From the NCBI RefSeq assembly GCF_028369135.1, contig NZ_JAPWHW010000003.1:124001-188000 (forward strand): a stretch of 64,000 nt of DNA, in the 5' to 3' direction. Shown piece after piece: positions 22,315 to 31,162 of this stretch; position 1 is the stretch's first letter; each line of letters begins with the position of its first letter. The translations under genes and the position numbers were made by a program. Origin of the DNA: Roseovarius sp. ZX-A-9 (GTDB lineage Bacteria; Pseudomonadota; Alphaproteobacteria; Rhodobacterales; Rhodobacteraceae). Below the pieces are notes generated by a model that ran no database searches, was not told the DNA's origin, and saw nothing but the letters and a program-made list of their open reading frames with translations.

Positions 22315-22967
22315 TGGACGGGATCCACGATCTTGGCGGGAAACAGGGGTTCGGCCCGATCGACGTCACCCATGACGGCCCGCCATTCAGCACCGAGTGG
22401 GAAGCGCGGATGTATGCGATCTCGCAAACCACCGGCGGTGACGACTGGACGATAGACTGGTTCCGCCATGTCATCGAATTGCTGCCGCCCGACATCTATC
22501 TCAACGAGCCATATTTTCAGCGCTGGTTCATGGTTTACGCGACGGGCCTCGTTCAAAGCGGCGTCACAACCCGTGCCGAGATCCTCGGTGGGGTTGCCGC
22601 CGCCAAGGAGACGCCGCCGCGCGACCAGACACTTGCCGAGGTGCTGGAAGAAGTCCGCCAAAGCGACAGGTCCTTTGCCCGCACTGCGACCGACTCCGCG
22701 GTCTTTCAGCCCCGCCAGAAGGTGCGGACCTTGCGACACGGGCATTCGGATCATACCCGCCTGCCCGGCTACGCACGTGGCGCTACTGGCGAAATCCTGA
22801 CACATCATGGCGCTCACGCGCTGCCCGATGAAGGAGCCAAAGGCCGCGAGGCCGCCGAGCATCTCTATACGGTCGTGTTTTCCGCGCCTGAACTCTGGGG
22901 CGATGAGGCTGATCCCCGCGACACCGTCACACTGGACCTGTGGGAGAGTTATCTTGTTGCGGCCTGA
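22314..22967 (+). CDS. nthB: Nitrile hydratase beta subunit
   Basis: 217 residues. MDGIHDLGGKQGFGPID is the invariant N-terminus, and the C-terminal SH3-like barrel ends with YTVVFSAPELWGDEADPRDT and DLWESYL. It completes the active-site pocket made by nthA. Coupled to nthA upstream, and overlaps the accessory gene by 14 bp. Confidence 0.95.
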   Translation: MDGIHDLGGKQGFGPIDVTHDGPPFSTEWEARMYAISQTTGGDDWTIDWFRHVIELLPPDIYLNEPYFQRWFMVYATGLVQSGVTTRAEILGGVAAAKETPPRDQTLAEVLEEVRQSDRSFARTATDSAVFQPRQKVRTLRHGHSDHTRLPGYARGATGEILTHHGAHALPDEGAKGREAAEHLYTVVFSAPELWGDEADPRDTVTLDLWESYLVAA

Positions 22968-23283
22968 TGATCCGCTCGCCCCGCCGACACCCGGCTTTGA
23001 CGCGCCATGGCAGGCCCAGGCCCTTGCCCTCGCCGATGCGATGGTCGCGGCGGGGCATTTCACGGCAGCGGATTGGGCCACCACACTCGGGGCGGCATTG
23101 GCCAATGCAAAGGATCAGGGCGCACCGGATACGCTCAACACCTATTACGAGGCGGTTCTGGGCGCGTTGGAAACACTGGCCGACACCCAACCCGGCCTGT
23201 CAGCCTCCGCGCGGCGCACCCGGCGCCAGGCGTGGGAAGCCGCCTATCGCCGGACGCCCCACGGCCAGCCCGTCAAACTCTGA
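22954..23283 (+). CDS. Nitrile hydratase accessory (activator) protein
   Basis: About 109 residues from a TTG at 22954 (or 22957) behind GGGAGA; no ATG fits without running far back into nthB. PPTPGFDAPWQAQALALADA and HFTAADWATTLGAAL match the small beta-subunit-like activators that load cobalt into the alpha subunit. The position right after nthB supports this. The start codon is inferred. Confidence 0.8.
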   Translation: MLRPDDPLAPPTPGFDAPWQAQALALADAMVAAGHFTAADWATTLGAALANAKDQGAPDTLNTYYEAVLGALETLADTQPGLSASARRTRRQAWEAAYRRTPHGQPVKL

Positions 23284-23347
23284 GCGCGTCACCCGGTCCC
23301 AAAGCCATCATCACAGGCTCCGCGCGCAAACAGACATTCCGTCAGCG

Positions 23348-23860
23348 TTACAGCTCCAACTGCACCTGGCCATTTTGCAGCCTGCCCTGAACAAGGTGGC
23401 CCGGCTCGACGATCTCGGGGAACTCGTCAACCCAATCCCTGAACCGGTCATTCGTGACGACCCGCGCGCCCAGTTGTCGCGCCCCATCCAGCACCAACGG
23501 ATCCGCTGGCTGGCCCTTCACCGCCACCAGCACCCGGCTTTCCGGTATCCCGAGCTGACGGGCCAGCCAGTCTGATCCCCGGTATCGCTCGGACAGTTTG
23601 TAGCCCACATTGGCATCGAACCACACGACAGCGGTAAATCCCTGCTCCGCAAGATATCCGACGACCCGGCGCAACGTCTCGGCCTTGGGTTCATTGCCAT
23701 CCCAGAACATCACATTCGATCCATCCACAACGATCCAGCGGCGCGGGTTTCGCCGGATCCGGTGGTGAGGCTTGCGCAGGATTCGGCGCAGTACAATCAA
23801 AATAGCCAACGCCAGCAGGGCGCAGACCCCGCCCGCTATCATCTCGGGTGTAACACTCAT
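23348..23860 (-). CDS. Membrane-anchored NYN-domain (Zc3h12a-like) ribonuclease
   Basis: 170 residues. Residues about 7-27 form one transmembrane helix followed by a basic stretch, so the domain faces the cytosol. RWIVVDGSNVMFWDG, AVVWFDANV and ARVVTNDRFRDWVDEFP give the conserved acidic residues of the PIN-like NYN fold (D in VDGSN, D in FDAN, D in TNDRFRD). Family members cut RNA, but bacterial roles are unknown. ATG at 23860. Downstream of a methyltransferase gene on the same strand. Confidence 0.8.
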   Translation of the reverse strand: MSVTPEMIAGGVCALLALAILIVLRRILRKPHHRIRRNPRRWIVVDGSNVMFWDGNEPKAETLRRVVGYLAEQGFTAVVWFDANVGYKLSERYRGSDWLARQLGIPESRVLVAVKGQPADPLVLDGARQLGARVVTNDRFRDWVDEFPEIVEPGHLVQGRLQNGQVQLEL

Positions 23861-23910
23861 AACCTGTCGCCTGCTCTGTTCCTCACAACACACGTCGCCT
23901 CGCGACGCTC

Positions 23911-24648
23911 TTAGACCGGCTTTGCCTCGGGGGCCGGTTTCAACACTTCCAGGGGCTTGCGCACCTTTGCCTTCAGCCGCCCGGTGGGCGCCTGCACACG
24001 CTTGCTGGCCTCCACCATCAATACCCCGCCAGCCGCGATGATCGACAGCGATCCGCCCATCCGCTCCCACATCCCGGCTGTCTTGCGCCAGAACGGGCGT
24101 GCGCTGGGTGGCTGGTAAAGCGTCGTGACATGACGCTCGGGCAGGAAATTATGTGCCTTCAACTGCGTCTCGAGCTGGATTTGCGAATATGGCCGCCCGG
24201 ACCCGAACGGCGTGCGGTCGCTGCGCGACCAAAGGCCCGCACGGTTGGGCACCACGAACATCGCCGAACCGCCCGGACCCAGAACGCGCCAACACTCTTC
24301 CAGCAGTTCCGAAGGCTGGTCGCTGGCCTCCAATGCGTGAATGACCAGCAGCTTGTCCACATGCCCGGTTTCCAGCGGCCATAGCGTTTCGTCGCACAGC
24401 ACGCTGACATTCGGCATGCCCTGCGGCCAGTTTATGACCCCCTGCGGTCCGGGCATCAACGCGATCACCCGCCGGGCATCTGCCAGATAGGGCCGCAGGA
24501 ATGGCACCGCAAAACCGAATCCTACCACGGTCTGCCCCTTGGCCTCGGGCCAGAATTCCAACAGCTGCTCGCGCACGGTTTTCTGCGCGGCGCGACCAAG
24601 CGCGCTGCGATAGTAGAAATTGCGAAGTTCCTGCACGTCGAGATGCAT
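23911..24648 (-). CDS. Class I SAM-dependent methyltransferase
   Basis: 245 residues. [15 protein letters not shown] stands where the SAM glycine loop is expected (with GFGF rather than GxGxG), [20 protein letters not shown] is the post-motif region, and [18 protein letters not shown] is the type-11 methyltransferase strand with LxPGG. The C-terminus is basic and proline-rich. Divergent from gloB with 81 bp between starts. Substrate unknown. Confidence 0.8.
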   Translation of the reverse strand: MHLDVQELRNFYYRSALGRAAQKTVREQLLEFWPEAKGQTVVGFGFAVPFLRPYLADARRVIALMPGPQGVINWPQGMPNVSVLCDETLWPLETGHVDKLLVIHALEASDQPSELLEECWRVLGPGGSAMFVVPNRAGLWSRSDRTPFGSGRPYSQIQLETQLKAHNFLPERHVTTLYQPPSARPFWRKTAGMWERMGGSLSIIAAGGVLMVEASKRVQAPTGRLKAKVRKPLEVLKPAPEAKPV

Positions 24649-24729
24649 TGCAGAGCGGCCCTTGTTCCGTCAGTCTGATCCTAGCGCGAACGCAAACGCG
24701 GTGAAACACCATAGACCCGGATAGCTCTC

Positions 24730-25497
24730 ATGCCACTCGAAATCCTGACCATTCCCTGTCTTCAGGACAATTATGCCTTTATCGCCCACGACGCCGACAG
24801 CGGTGAAACCATGGTGGTCGATGTCCCCGAGGCCGGACCGATCAAATCGGCGCTCGCGGCCAAGGGCTGGACGCTGAGCCATGTTTTGCTGACCCATCAC
24901 CACGCAGATCACATTCAAGGGCTGCCGGATTTGCTGGCCGATCGCCCCGCGACGGTGATCGGGGCGACCGCAGACGCGCACCGCCTGCCGCCGCTCGATC
25001 TGGCGGTGTCGGACGGCGACAGCTTCACCTTTGGCGGGCAGACTTGCCATGTGCTCGATGTATCGGGCCATACGGTGGGGCATATCGCCGTGCATATCCC
25101 CGGTGCCGGCGCGGTGTTCACCGCCGACAGCCTCATGGCACTGGGGTGCGGACGCGTCTTCGAGGGCACGTTCCCGCAAATGTGGGACAGCCTTGCGAAA
25201 CTGGCCGCGCTTCCTCCCGAGACAATCGTCTATTCCGGCCACGAATACACCGCGGCCAACGCGAAATTCGCGCTAACTATTGATCCGGACAATCCCGCGC
25301 TTATATCTCGTGCACAGGCCGTTGAAACCGCGCGCAAACACGGCCGCGCAACCGTCCCCTCCACTTTGGCCGAAGAATTGGCCTCTAACCCCTTTCTGCG
25401 CCCATCCGATCCGGCCATCCGGGCTAGGTTGGACATGCGCGACGCAACCGACGCGGAGGTTTTCGCCGAGATCCGCGCCCGTAAGGACCGGTTCTGA
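24730..25497 (+). CDS. gloB: Hydroxyacylglutathione hydrolase (glyoxalase II)
   Basis: 255 residues. Hydrolyses S-lactoylglutathione in methylglyoxal detoxification. LTHHHADHIQG is the THxHxDH metal motif, FTADSLMALGCGR supplies the bridging Asp, and VYSGHEYT the later His; the C-terminal substrate domain ends NPFLRPSDPAIRARL. MPLEILTIPCLQDNYAFIAH is a typical start. Confidence 0.96.
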   Translation: MPLEILTIPCLQDNYAFIAHDADSGETMVVDVPEAGPIKSALAAKGWTLSHVLLTHHHADHIQGLPDLLADRPATVIGATADAHRLPPLDLAVSDGDSFTFGGQTCHVLDVSGHTVGHIAVHIPGAGAVFTADSLMALGCGRVFEGTFPQMWDSLAKLAALPPETIVYSGHEYTAANAKFALTIDPDNPALISRAQAVETARKHGRATVPSTLAEELASNPFLRPSDPAIRARLDMRDATDAEVFAEIRARKDRF

Positions 25498-25657
25498 AAC
25501 CTGACTCTATTTCAGCACGGCAGTGAAATAATCAGCAAAAGTGATCGGGATCGTAGAAAAAAACCTTGAAGCTGGCGCAGTATCGACCAAACTTTAATGT
25601 TATCAGACTAAGGTCGTAGGCGTATCGCCCGGCCGAAAATCAGAAGGAGCACCAGAC

Positions 25658-27982
25658 GTGCCTTCATTCTCGACGACACTGGAACAGGCAATTCACGCGG
25701 CGCTGGCCTTGGCCAATACGCGCCAGCACGAATTCGCCACGCTGGAGCATTTGCTACTGGCACTGATTGACGAGCCCGACGCTGCGCGCGTCATGAAGGC
25801 GTGCAGCGTCGAAACCGAGGATTTGCGCAGCACGCTGGTCGATTTCATCGACGATGACCTGTCAAACCTGGTAACCGACATCGAAGGGTCCGAAGCGGTT
25901 CCCACGGCTGCATTCCAGCGCGTCATCCAGCGCGCCGCAATCCATGTGCAAAGCTCAGGCCGCACCGAAGTGACCGGCGCCAACGTTCTGGTCGCGATCT
26001 TTGCCGAGCGCGAATCGAACGCCGCCTATTTCCTGCAAGAGCAGGATATGACCCGCTACGATGCGGTGAATTTCATCGCCCACGGCGTCGCCAAGGATCC
26101 CGCATTCGGCGAGGCGCGCTCCATCACGGGCGCCGAAGAAGACGAACAGCGCGCCAAGATGGAGTCCGACGCCGTCGAGGCGGGCGAATCCGCCTTGGCA
26201 AAATACTGCGTCGACCTGAACGAAAAATCCCGTCAGGGCGATGTGGACCCTCTTATCGGTCGCGCCGGCGAGGTCGAGCGGTGCATTCAGGTGCTCTGCC
26301 GCCGTCGCAAGAACAACCCGCTTCTGGTGGGTGATCCCGGTGTCGGCAAGACCGCGATCGCCGAGGGCCTCGCGCGCAAGATCGTCTCGGGCGAAACCCC
26401 CGAGGTGCTGGCGAACACCACCATCTTCTCGCTCGACATGGGCGCGCTGCTGGCTGGCACACGCTACCGCGGCGATTTCGAAGAGCGGCTGAAAGCGGTC
26501 GTGACAGAGCTGGAAAACCACCCCGACGCGGTTCTGTTCATCGACGAGATTCACACCGTGATCGGTGCGGGCGCCACATCGGGCGGCGCGATGGATGCGT
26601 CCAACCTGCTGAAACCCGCGCTTCAGGGCGGCAAGCTGCGCTGCATGGGCTCGACCACGTTCAAGGAATTCCGCCAGCATTTCGAGAAGGACCGCGCGCT
26701 TGCCCGCCGGTTCCAGAAGATCGACGTGGTGGAACCCTCGGTCGAGGATACGGTCAAGATTCTCAAAGGGCTCAAACCCTATTTCGAGGATCATCACAGC
26801 GTGAAATACACCAATGATGCGATCAAATCCGCGGTCGAGCTGAGCTCACGTTACATCAATGACCGCAAGCTGCCCGACAAGGCGATCGACGTGATCGACG
26901 AGGCCGGAGCGGCGCAGCATCTGGTGGTTGCCTCCAAGCGGCGCAAGTCCATCGGCGCCAAGGAGATCGAGGCCGTCGTCGCCAAGATCGCGCGCATCCC
27001 GCCCAAGAATGTCAGCAAGGACGATGCACAGGTTCTGCGCGATCTCGAAAGATCGCTCAAACGCGTCGTCTTTGGCCAGGATCATGCCATCGACGCGCTT
27101 TCATCCGCGATCAAACTGTCGCGCGCTGGCCTGCGTGAACCGGAAAAGCCCATCGGCAACTACCTCTTTGCCGGCCCCACAGGCGTGGGCAAAACCGAAG
27201 TGGCCAAACAACTTGCCGATACGCTTGGTGTAGAGCTGCTGCGTTTCGACATGTCCGAATACATGGAGAAACACGCGGTCAGCCGCCTTATAGGTGCGCC
27301 TCCGGGGTATGTCGGCTTTGATCAGGGTGGTCTACTGACCGATGGCGTCGACCAGCATCCGCATTGCGTGCTGTTGCTCGACGAGATCGAAAAGGCACAC
27401 CCGGACGTGTTCAACATCCTGCTGCAGGTCATGGATCACGGCTCGCTCACCGATCACAACGGCCGCACGGTCGATTTCCGCAATGTCGTGCTGATCATGA
27501 CATCGAACGCAGGCGCATCCGAGCAGGCGAAATCCGCCATCGGCTTTGGCCGTGACCGGCGCGAGGGCGAGGATACAGCCGCCATCGAGCGGACGTTCAC
27601 GCCCGAATTCCGCAACCGTCTGGATGCGGTGATCAGCTTTGCGCCGCTGCCCAAGGAAGTCATCCTGCAGGTGGTCGAGAAGTTCGTGCTGCAGCTCGAG
27701 GCGCAGTTGATGGACCGCAACGTGACCATCGAGCTGACCGCACCCGCCGCCGCATGGCTGGCCGACAAAGGGTATGACGACAAGATGGGCGCGCGTCCGC
27801 TGGGCCGCGTGATCCAGGAACACATCAAGAAACCGCTGGCCGAAGAACTACTGTTCGGCAAGCTGGCCAAGGGTGGCGTCGTCAAGGTCGGCATCAAGGA
27901 CGGCAAGATCGACCTCACGGTTGAAGGCCCCGATCACCCGCGCCTGACCGGCAAGAAGCCCCCGCTGCTGACCGCCGACTGA
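25658..27982 (+). CDS. clpA: ATP-dependent Clp protease ATP-binding subunit ClpA
   Basis: 774 residues with a GTG start behind AGAAGGAG. The N-domain (about 1-145) binds adaptors; two AAA+ modules carry GDPGVGKTAIAEG and GPTGVGKTEVAKQ P-loops with their Walker B acidic motifs VLFIDEIH and VLLLDEIE. IGFGRDR is the IGF loop that docks ClpP. Unfolds substrates for ClpP in the cytosol. A CTTGAA hexamer at 25565-25570 might be part of a heat-shock promoter, but no clear -10 partner is visible. No clpS gene is adjacent. The stop overlaps the next start (TGATG). Confidence 0.98.
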   Translation: MPSFSTTLEQAIHAALALANTRQHEFATLEHLLLALIDEPDAARVMKACSVETEDLRSTLVDFIDDDLSNLVTDIEGSEAVPTAAFQRVIQRAAIHVQSSGRTEVTGANVLVAIFAERESNAAYFLQEQDMTRYDAVNFIAHGVAKDPAFGEARSITGAEEDEQRAKMESDAVEAGESALAKYCVDLNEKSRQGDVDPLIGRAGEVERCIQVLCRRRKNNPLLVGDPGVGKTAIAEGLARKIVSGETPEVLANTTIFSLDMGALLAGTRYRGDFEERLKAVVTELENHPDAVLFIDEIHTVIGAGATSGGAMDASNLLKPALQGGKLRCMGSTTFKEFRQHFEKDRALARRFQKIDVVEPSVEDTVKILKGLKPYFEDHHSVKYTNDAIKSAVELSSRYINDRKLPDKAIDVIDEAGAAQHLVVASKRRKSIGAKEIEAVVAKIARIPPKNVSKDDAQVLRDLERSLKRVVFGQDHAIDALSSAIKLSRAGLREPEKPIGNYLFAGPTGVGKTEVAKQLADTLGVELLRFDMSEYMEKHAVSRLIGAPPGYVGFDQGGLLTDGVDQHPHCVLLLDEIEKAHPDVFNILLQVMDHGSLTDHNGRTVDFRNVVLIMTSNAGASEQAKSAIGFGRDRREGEDTAAIERTFTPEFRNRLDAVISFAPLPKEVILQVVEKFVLQLEAQLMDRNVTIELTAPAAAWLADKGYDDKMGARPLGRVIQEHIKKPLAEELLFGKLAKGGVVKVGIKDGKIDLTVEGPDHPRLTGKKPPLLTAD

Positions 27983-28959
27983 TGTACCGGCTGGCGGCGC
28001 GGGCGCTGCTGGTCGCCACCCTCGCCGCCGCTCCTGCGGCGGCGACCGAGCGGCCTGAACTGGGCCTGCCGGTTGCCTGCACGCTGGGCGAGACCTGCCA
28101 TGTTCAACAATATGTCGATTACGACCCCGGCCCGGGCCTGCGCGATTTCATGTGCCGCAGCCTCAGCTATGACGGACATAAGGGCACGGATTTCGCGCTG
28201 ACCTCCCACGCAGCGATGCGGGCGGGCGTGGCGGTGATCTCCAGCGCACCGGGCCGGGTTCGGGGCATCCGCAACGACATTCCGGACCGCCTCTATACCG
28301 ACGACATGGCCGAAGAATTGCAGGGGCGCGCCTGCGGCAATGGCGTCGTCATCGACCATGGCGGCGGCTGGGAAACGCAATATTGCCATATGCGCGAGGG
28401 CTCTGTCATGGTTCGCGCAGGCGATGTGGTGGCACGCGGCGCGCCCTTGGGGCTGATCGGGCTGTCAGGCCGCACGCAATTTCCGCACCTCCATCTGAGC
28501 GTTCGCAAGGACGGAGCTGTGGTCGATCCGTTCGATCCCGATGGCGCGATCACCTGCGGCGCGCCATCCACCGACACGCTGTGGATCGATCCGCCCGCCT
28601 ACCAGCCCGGTGGCCTGCTTGCGGTTGGGTTCGCCACCGCCGTGCCCGGCTTCGATGCAATCCGCGACGGCAGGGCACACAGCGATCAGCTACCACCAGA
28701 CGCAGCCGCACTGGTCGCCTGGGGCTATGCCTTTGGCGGAGAACCGGCAGATGTGCTGCGTATCGAAATCAACGGCCCCCAGGGACGGGTGTTCGCCCAT
28801 GACGGGCTGATCAGGAAACACCAGGCGCAGTTTTTTCGCGCGGCAGGACGCAAGACCAAAGCCGGCGAATGGCCAGCGGGCCGTTACACCGCCGTGGTGG
28901 AGCTGATCCGCGACGGTGCCGTGATCGACCGGATGCAGGCGATCACTGACATCGAATGA
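27982..28959 (+). CDS. M23 family metallopeptidase (LytM-type), exported
   Basis: 325 residues with a signal peptide (about 1-21). DGHKGTDFAL gives the zinc ligands His66 and Asp70 (HxxxD), and FPHLHLSV the HxH ligand, as in peptidoglycan endopeptidases of the LytM/Peptidase_M23 family; CNGVVIDHGGGWETQYCHM is the usual preceding core. Periplasmic cell-wall hydrolase expected. The C-terminal ~120 residues form an extra beta-rich domain not recognised. Translationally coupled to clpA, an unusual partner. Confidence 0.88.
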   Translation: MYRLAARALLVATLAAAPAAATERPELGLPVACTLGETCHVQQYVDYDPGPGLRDFMCRSLSYDGHKGTDFALTSHAAMRAGVAVISSAPGRVRGIRNDIPDRLYTDDMAEELQGRACGNGVVIDHGGGWETQYCHMREGSVMVRAGDVVARGAPLGLIGLSGRTQFPHLHLSVRKDGAVVDPFDPDGAITCGAPSTDTLWIDPPAYQPGGLLAVGFATAVPGFDAIRDGRAHSDQLPPDAAALVAWGYAFGGEPADVLRIEINGPQGRVFAHDGLIRKHQAQFFRAAGRKTKAGEWPAGRYTAVVELIRDGAVIDRMQAITDIE

Positions 28960-28967
28960 TGCGCCGG

Positions 28968-31160
28968 TTATTTTTCCGTGAATTTCAGCTCGATCCGCCG
29001 GTTCTGCGCCCGCGCCTCGGTGGTGTCGGCGGTGTTCACCGGCTGATACTGACCAAAACCATTGGCGGCCAGACGGTCCGGCGGAATGCCCAGGAAATCG
29101 ATCATGTAGCGCACCACCGACAGGGCCCGCGCCTGGCTCAGCTCCCAATTGTCGGCAAACTGGGCAGAGTTGCGGATCGGCACGTCATCGGTGTGACCAT
29201 CGACGCGGATCACCCAGTCGATACCTTCGGGGATATCATCGACGACGTTGCGCAGGATTGCAGCCACCTTGGCGATCTCGCCACGCCCGGAGGGTGACAG
29301 GGTCGCCTGCCCCGGCGGAAACAGCACCTCTGAAGAAAACACGAAGCGGTCGCCTTCGATCCGCACGCCTTCCTGGGTGCCCAGAACATCGCGCAACCGC
29401 CCGAAGAATTCAGACCGATATTTTTCCAGGTTCTCGCGCTCGGCTGCCAGCCGCTGTTTCTCGGCCTCCAGCAGCGCGTTCTTTTCTTCCTCGGCCTCGC
29501 GGCGGCGGCGCTCTTCTGCGGCGACGCGCGCCAGCGCGGCGTTCAGGTCACGCCCCAGCGTCTGCAACTGCACATCCGCCGTCGCCTCGCGGACCTGCGC
29601 ATCATCCAGCAGCGCCTGCAACTCTGACAGTTGCGTGCGCAGTGCCGCGACCTGCTGGTTCAGCAGCGCCTGTTCGCGCTGCGCCGCTTCCGAAACGCTT
29701 TCCTGGCGGGCCAGTTGTTCGCGCGCCTGTGCCAGCAAGGCTGCGCGTTCTTCAGCCGCGCTCAATTGCTCGGCCGCGTCAGCCTCGGCCGCCAGCTTGG
29801 CGGCAAGCGCCGCGGCCAGCTTTTCGCGCACTTCCTTGGCGCTCAGGGATTGTTCGGTCGTCGTGGCCTCCAGGGTCGCAACTCGGGTCTTGAGCGATGC
29901 CATCTCCTGCTGCGCCGTTGCCAGCGCGCTGCGCAGCGCGGCCAGCTCCGCATCCTTGCCTGCGGCATCTGCCAGCGCACTATCAAGCTGCCCCTGCAAC
30001 TCCTGCTTTTCCGCGCTCAGCGCGGCAGTGGTCGTCTGGACCTGCGCCACCGCATCCGTCAGCGCGCTCTCTACCTCGGCAAGCCGGGTGCGCAGTGCCT
30101 CAATCGAGGCATCCCGCGCGGCGATCTCGGTGCGGGCAGTATCAAGCGCGGTTTGCAGATCCGCCTTCTCGGCCGCCAGCGACGTTTCCGTGTCGCTGCG
30201 CGCTGCCTCCAGTTCGGTCAGCTTGCGATTGGCGGCATCCAGCTCTGCCTGCAATGCCTCCATGCGGCTGGCGCTGTCCTGCCCGGCCAGCAGGGCAGCT
30301 GCCAGTTGATCGTTCAGATCCTCGCCCGCATCGCGTGCCGCCGCCAGAAGGCTCAGCGTATTTTCGGCTTCGCGGCGCTGCTCTTCGAGCGCGAGTGTCA
30401 TCGCGGTCAGTTCGGCCTGCGCGCCTTCCAGCTTCGCGCGCAGTGCTTCGGCGGCAGCGGCCTGCGTCAGACGCGCCTTCTCTTCGGCGGTCAGATCGGC
30501 CTGTAGATCCTCGATTTGCGTGTTCAGCGCGATCTGCGCCTGCGACGCTTCGGCATTCTCGCGGCGCAAATCAGCGATCATCGCCTCCAGCGCATCGGCC
30601 TGTGCGGCGGCCAGACGCGCTGCCTCGGTCTGTGCGTCGATTTCATCGCGCAAACCTGCCAGCGTCAGTTGCAGCGCCTGCTGTTCCGTCAGAAACTCCG
30701 CTCTTTCGTCCTCCAGGGCAGCTATATGCTCGCGGTCGACACTTTGCACGGACAGCAGCCTCGCGACCTGCTCTTCGAAACTGGCGATGCGCGCCTCTGC
30801 CGCGCCCAGCGCCGCGGCCTGGCTGTCACGCTCTGCCCGCAGCGACGCAATCAGCGCGGCCTGCTCCTGCTGCCGCTTGCGCGCATCGTCGAGTGTGGTG
30901 GTCAGCGCGCCGACACGCTGCGTCAGCTTGGCGCTCTTGTCCTGCTCCAGCCCCAGTGCCGTCGCCAGCGCCGCCACATCAGCCGACAACGCCTCAAGCT
31001 CGGTTTCCTGCCCGGTGATGGTCTCGCGAAGGACGAACTGCACCACCATGAAAATGGTAAGGACGAACATCAGAACCAGCAACAAACCGGTCATCGCATC
31101 GACAAAACCCGGCCAGATCGAGGCCTGGAACCGTTGCCCGGTGCGCCGTGACAGGGCCAT
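28968..31160 (-). CDS. MotB/OmpA-like protein with very long coiled coil
   Basis: 730 residues in three parts. The N-terminal IWPGFVDAMTGLLLVLMFVL helix has the single membrane segment with Asp21 placed as in MotB/ExbD/TolR proton channels. Residues about 48-590 are a nearly unbroken Ala/Glu/Gln/Leu/Arg-rich coiled coil. The last ~120 residues are an OmpA/MotB peptidoglycan-binding domain (VDGHTDDVPIR, WELSQARALSVV, NRRIELKF). The ATG lies just 2 bp after the stop of the MotA-like gene, so the two should form one stator-like complex anchored to the wall. Function unknown. MotB and ZorB are much shorter; the coiled coil is the oddity. Confidence 0.85.
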   Translation of the reverse strand: MALSRRTGQRFQASIWPGFVDAMTGLLLVLMFVLTIFMVVQFVLRETITGQETELEALSADVAALATALGLEQDKSAKLTQRVGALTTTLDDARKRQQEQAALIASLRAERDSQAAALGAAEARIASFEEQVARLLSVQSVDREHIAALEDERAEFLTEQQALQLTLAGLRDEIDAQTEAARLAAAQADALEAMIADLRRENAEASQAQIALNTQIEDLQADLTAEEKARLTQAAAAEALRAKLEGAQAELTAMTLALEEQRREAENTLSLLAAARDAGEDLNDQLAAALLAGQDSASRMEALQAELDAANRKLTELEAARSDTETSLAAEKADLQTALDTARTEIAARDASIEALRTRLAEVESALTDAVAQVQTTTAALSAEKQELQGQLDSALADAAGKDAELAALRSALATAQQEMASLKTRVATLEATTTEQSLSAKEVREKLAAALAAKLAAEADAAEQLSAAEERAALLAQAREQLARQESVSEAAQREQALLNQQVAALRTQLSELQALLDDAQVREATADVQLQTLGRDLNAALARVAAEERRRREAEEEKNALLEAEKQRLAAERENLEKYRSEFFGRLRDVLGTQEGVRIEGDRFVFSSEVLFPPGQATLSPSGRGEIAKVAAILRNVVDDIPEGIDWVIRVDGHTDDVPIRNSAQFADNWELSQARALSVVRYMIDFLGIPPDRLAANGFGQYQPVNTADTTEARAQNRRIELKFTEK

Positions 31161-31162
31161 AT

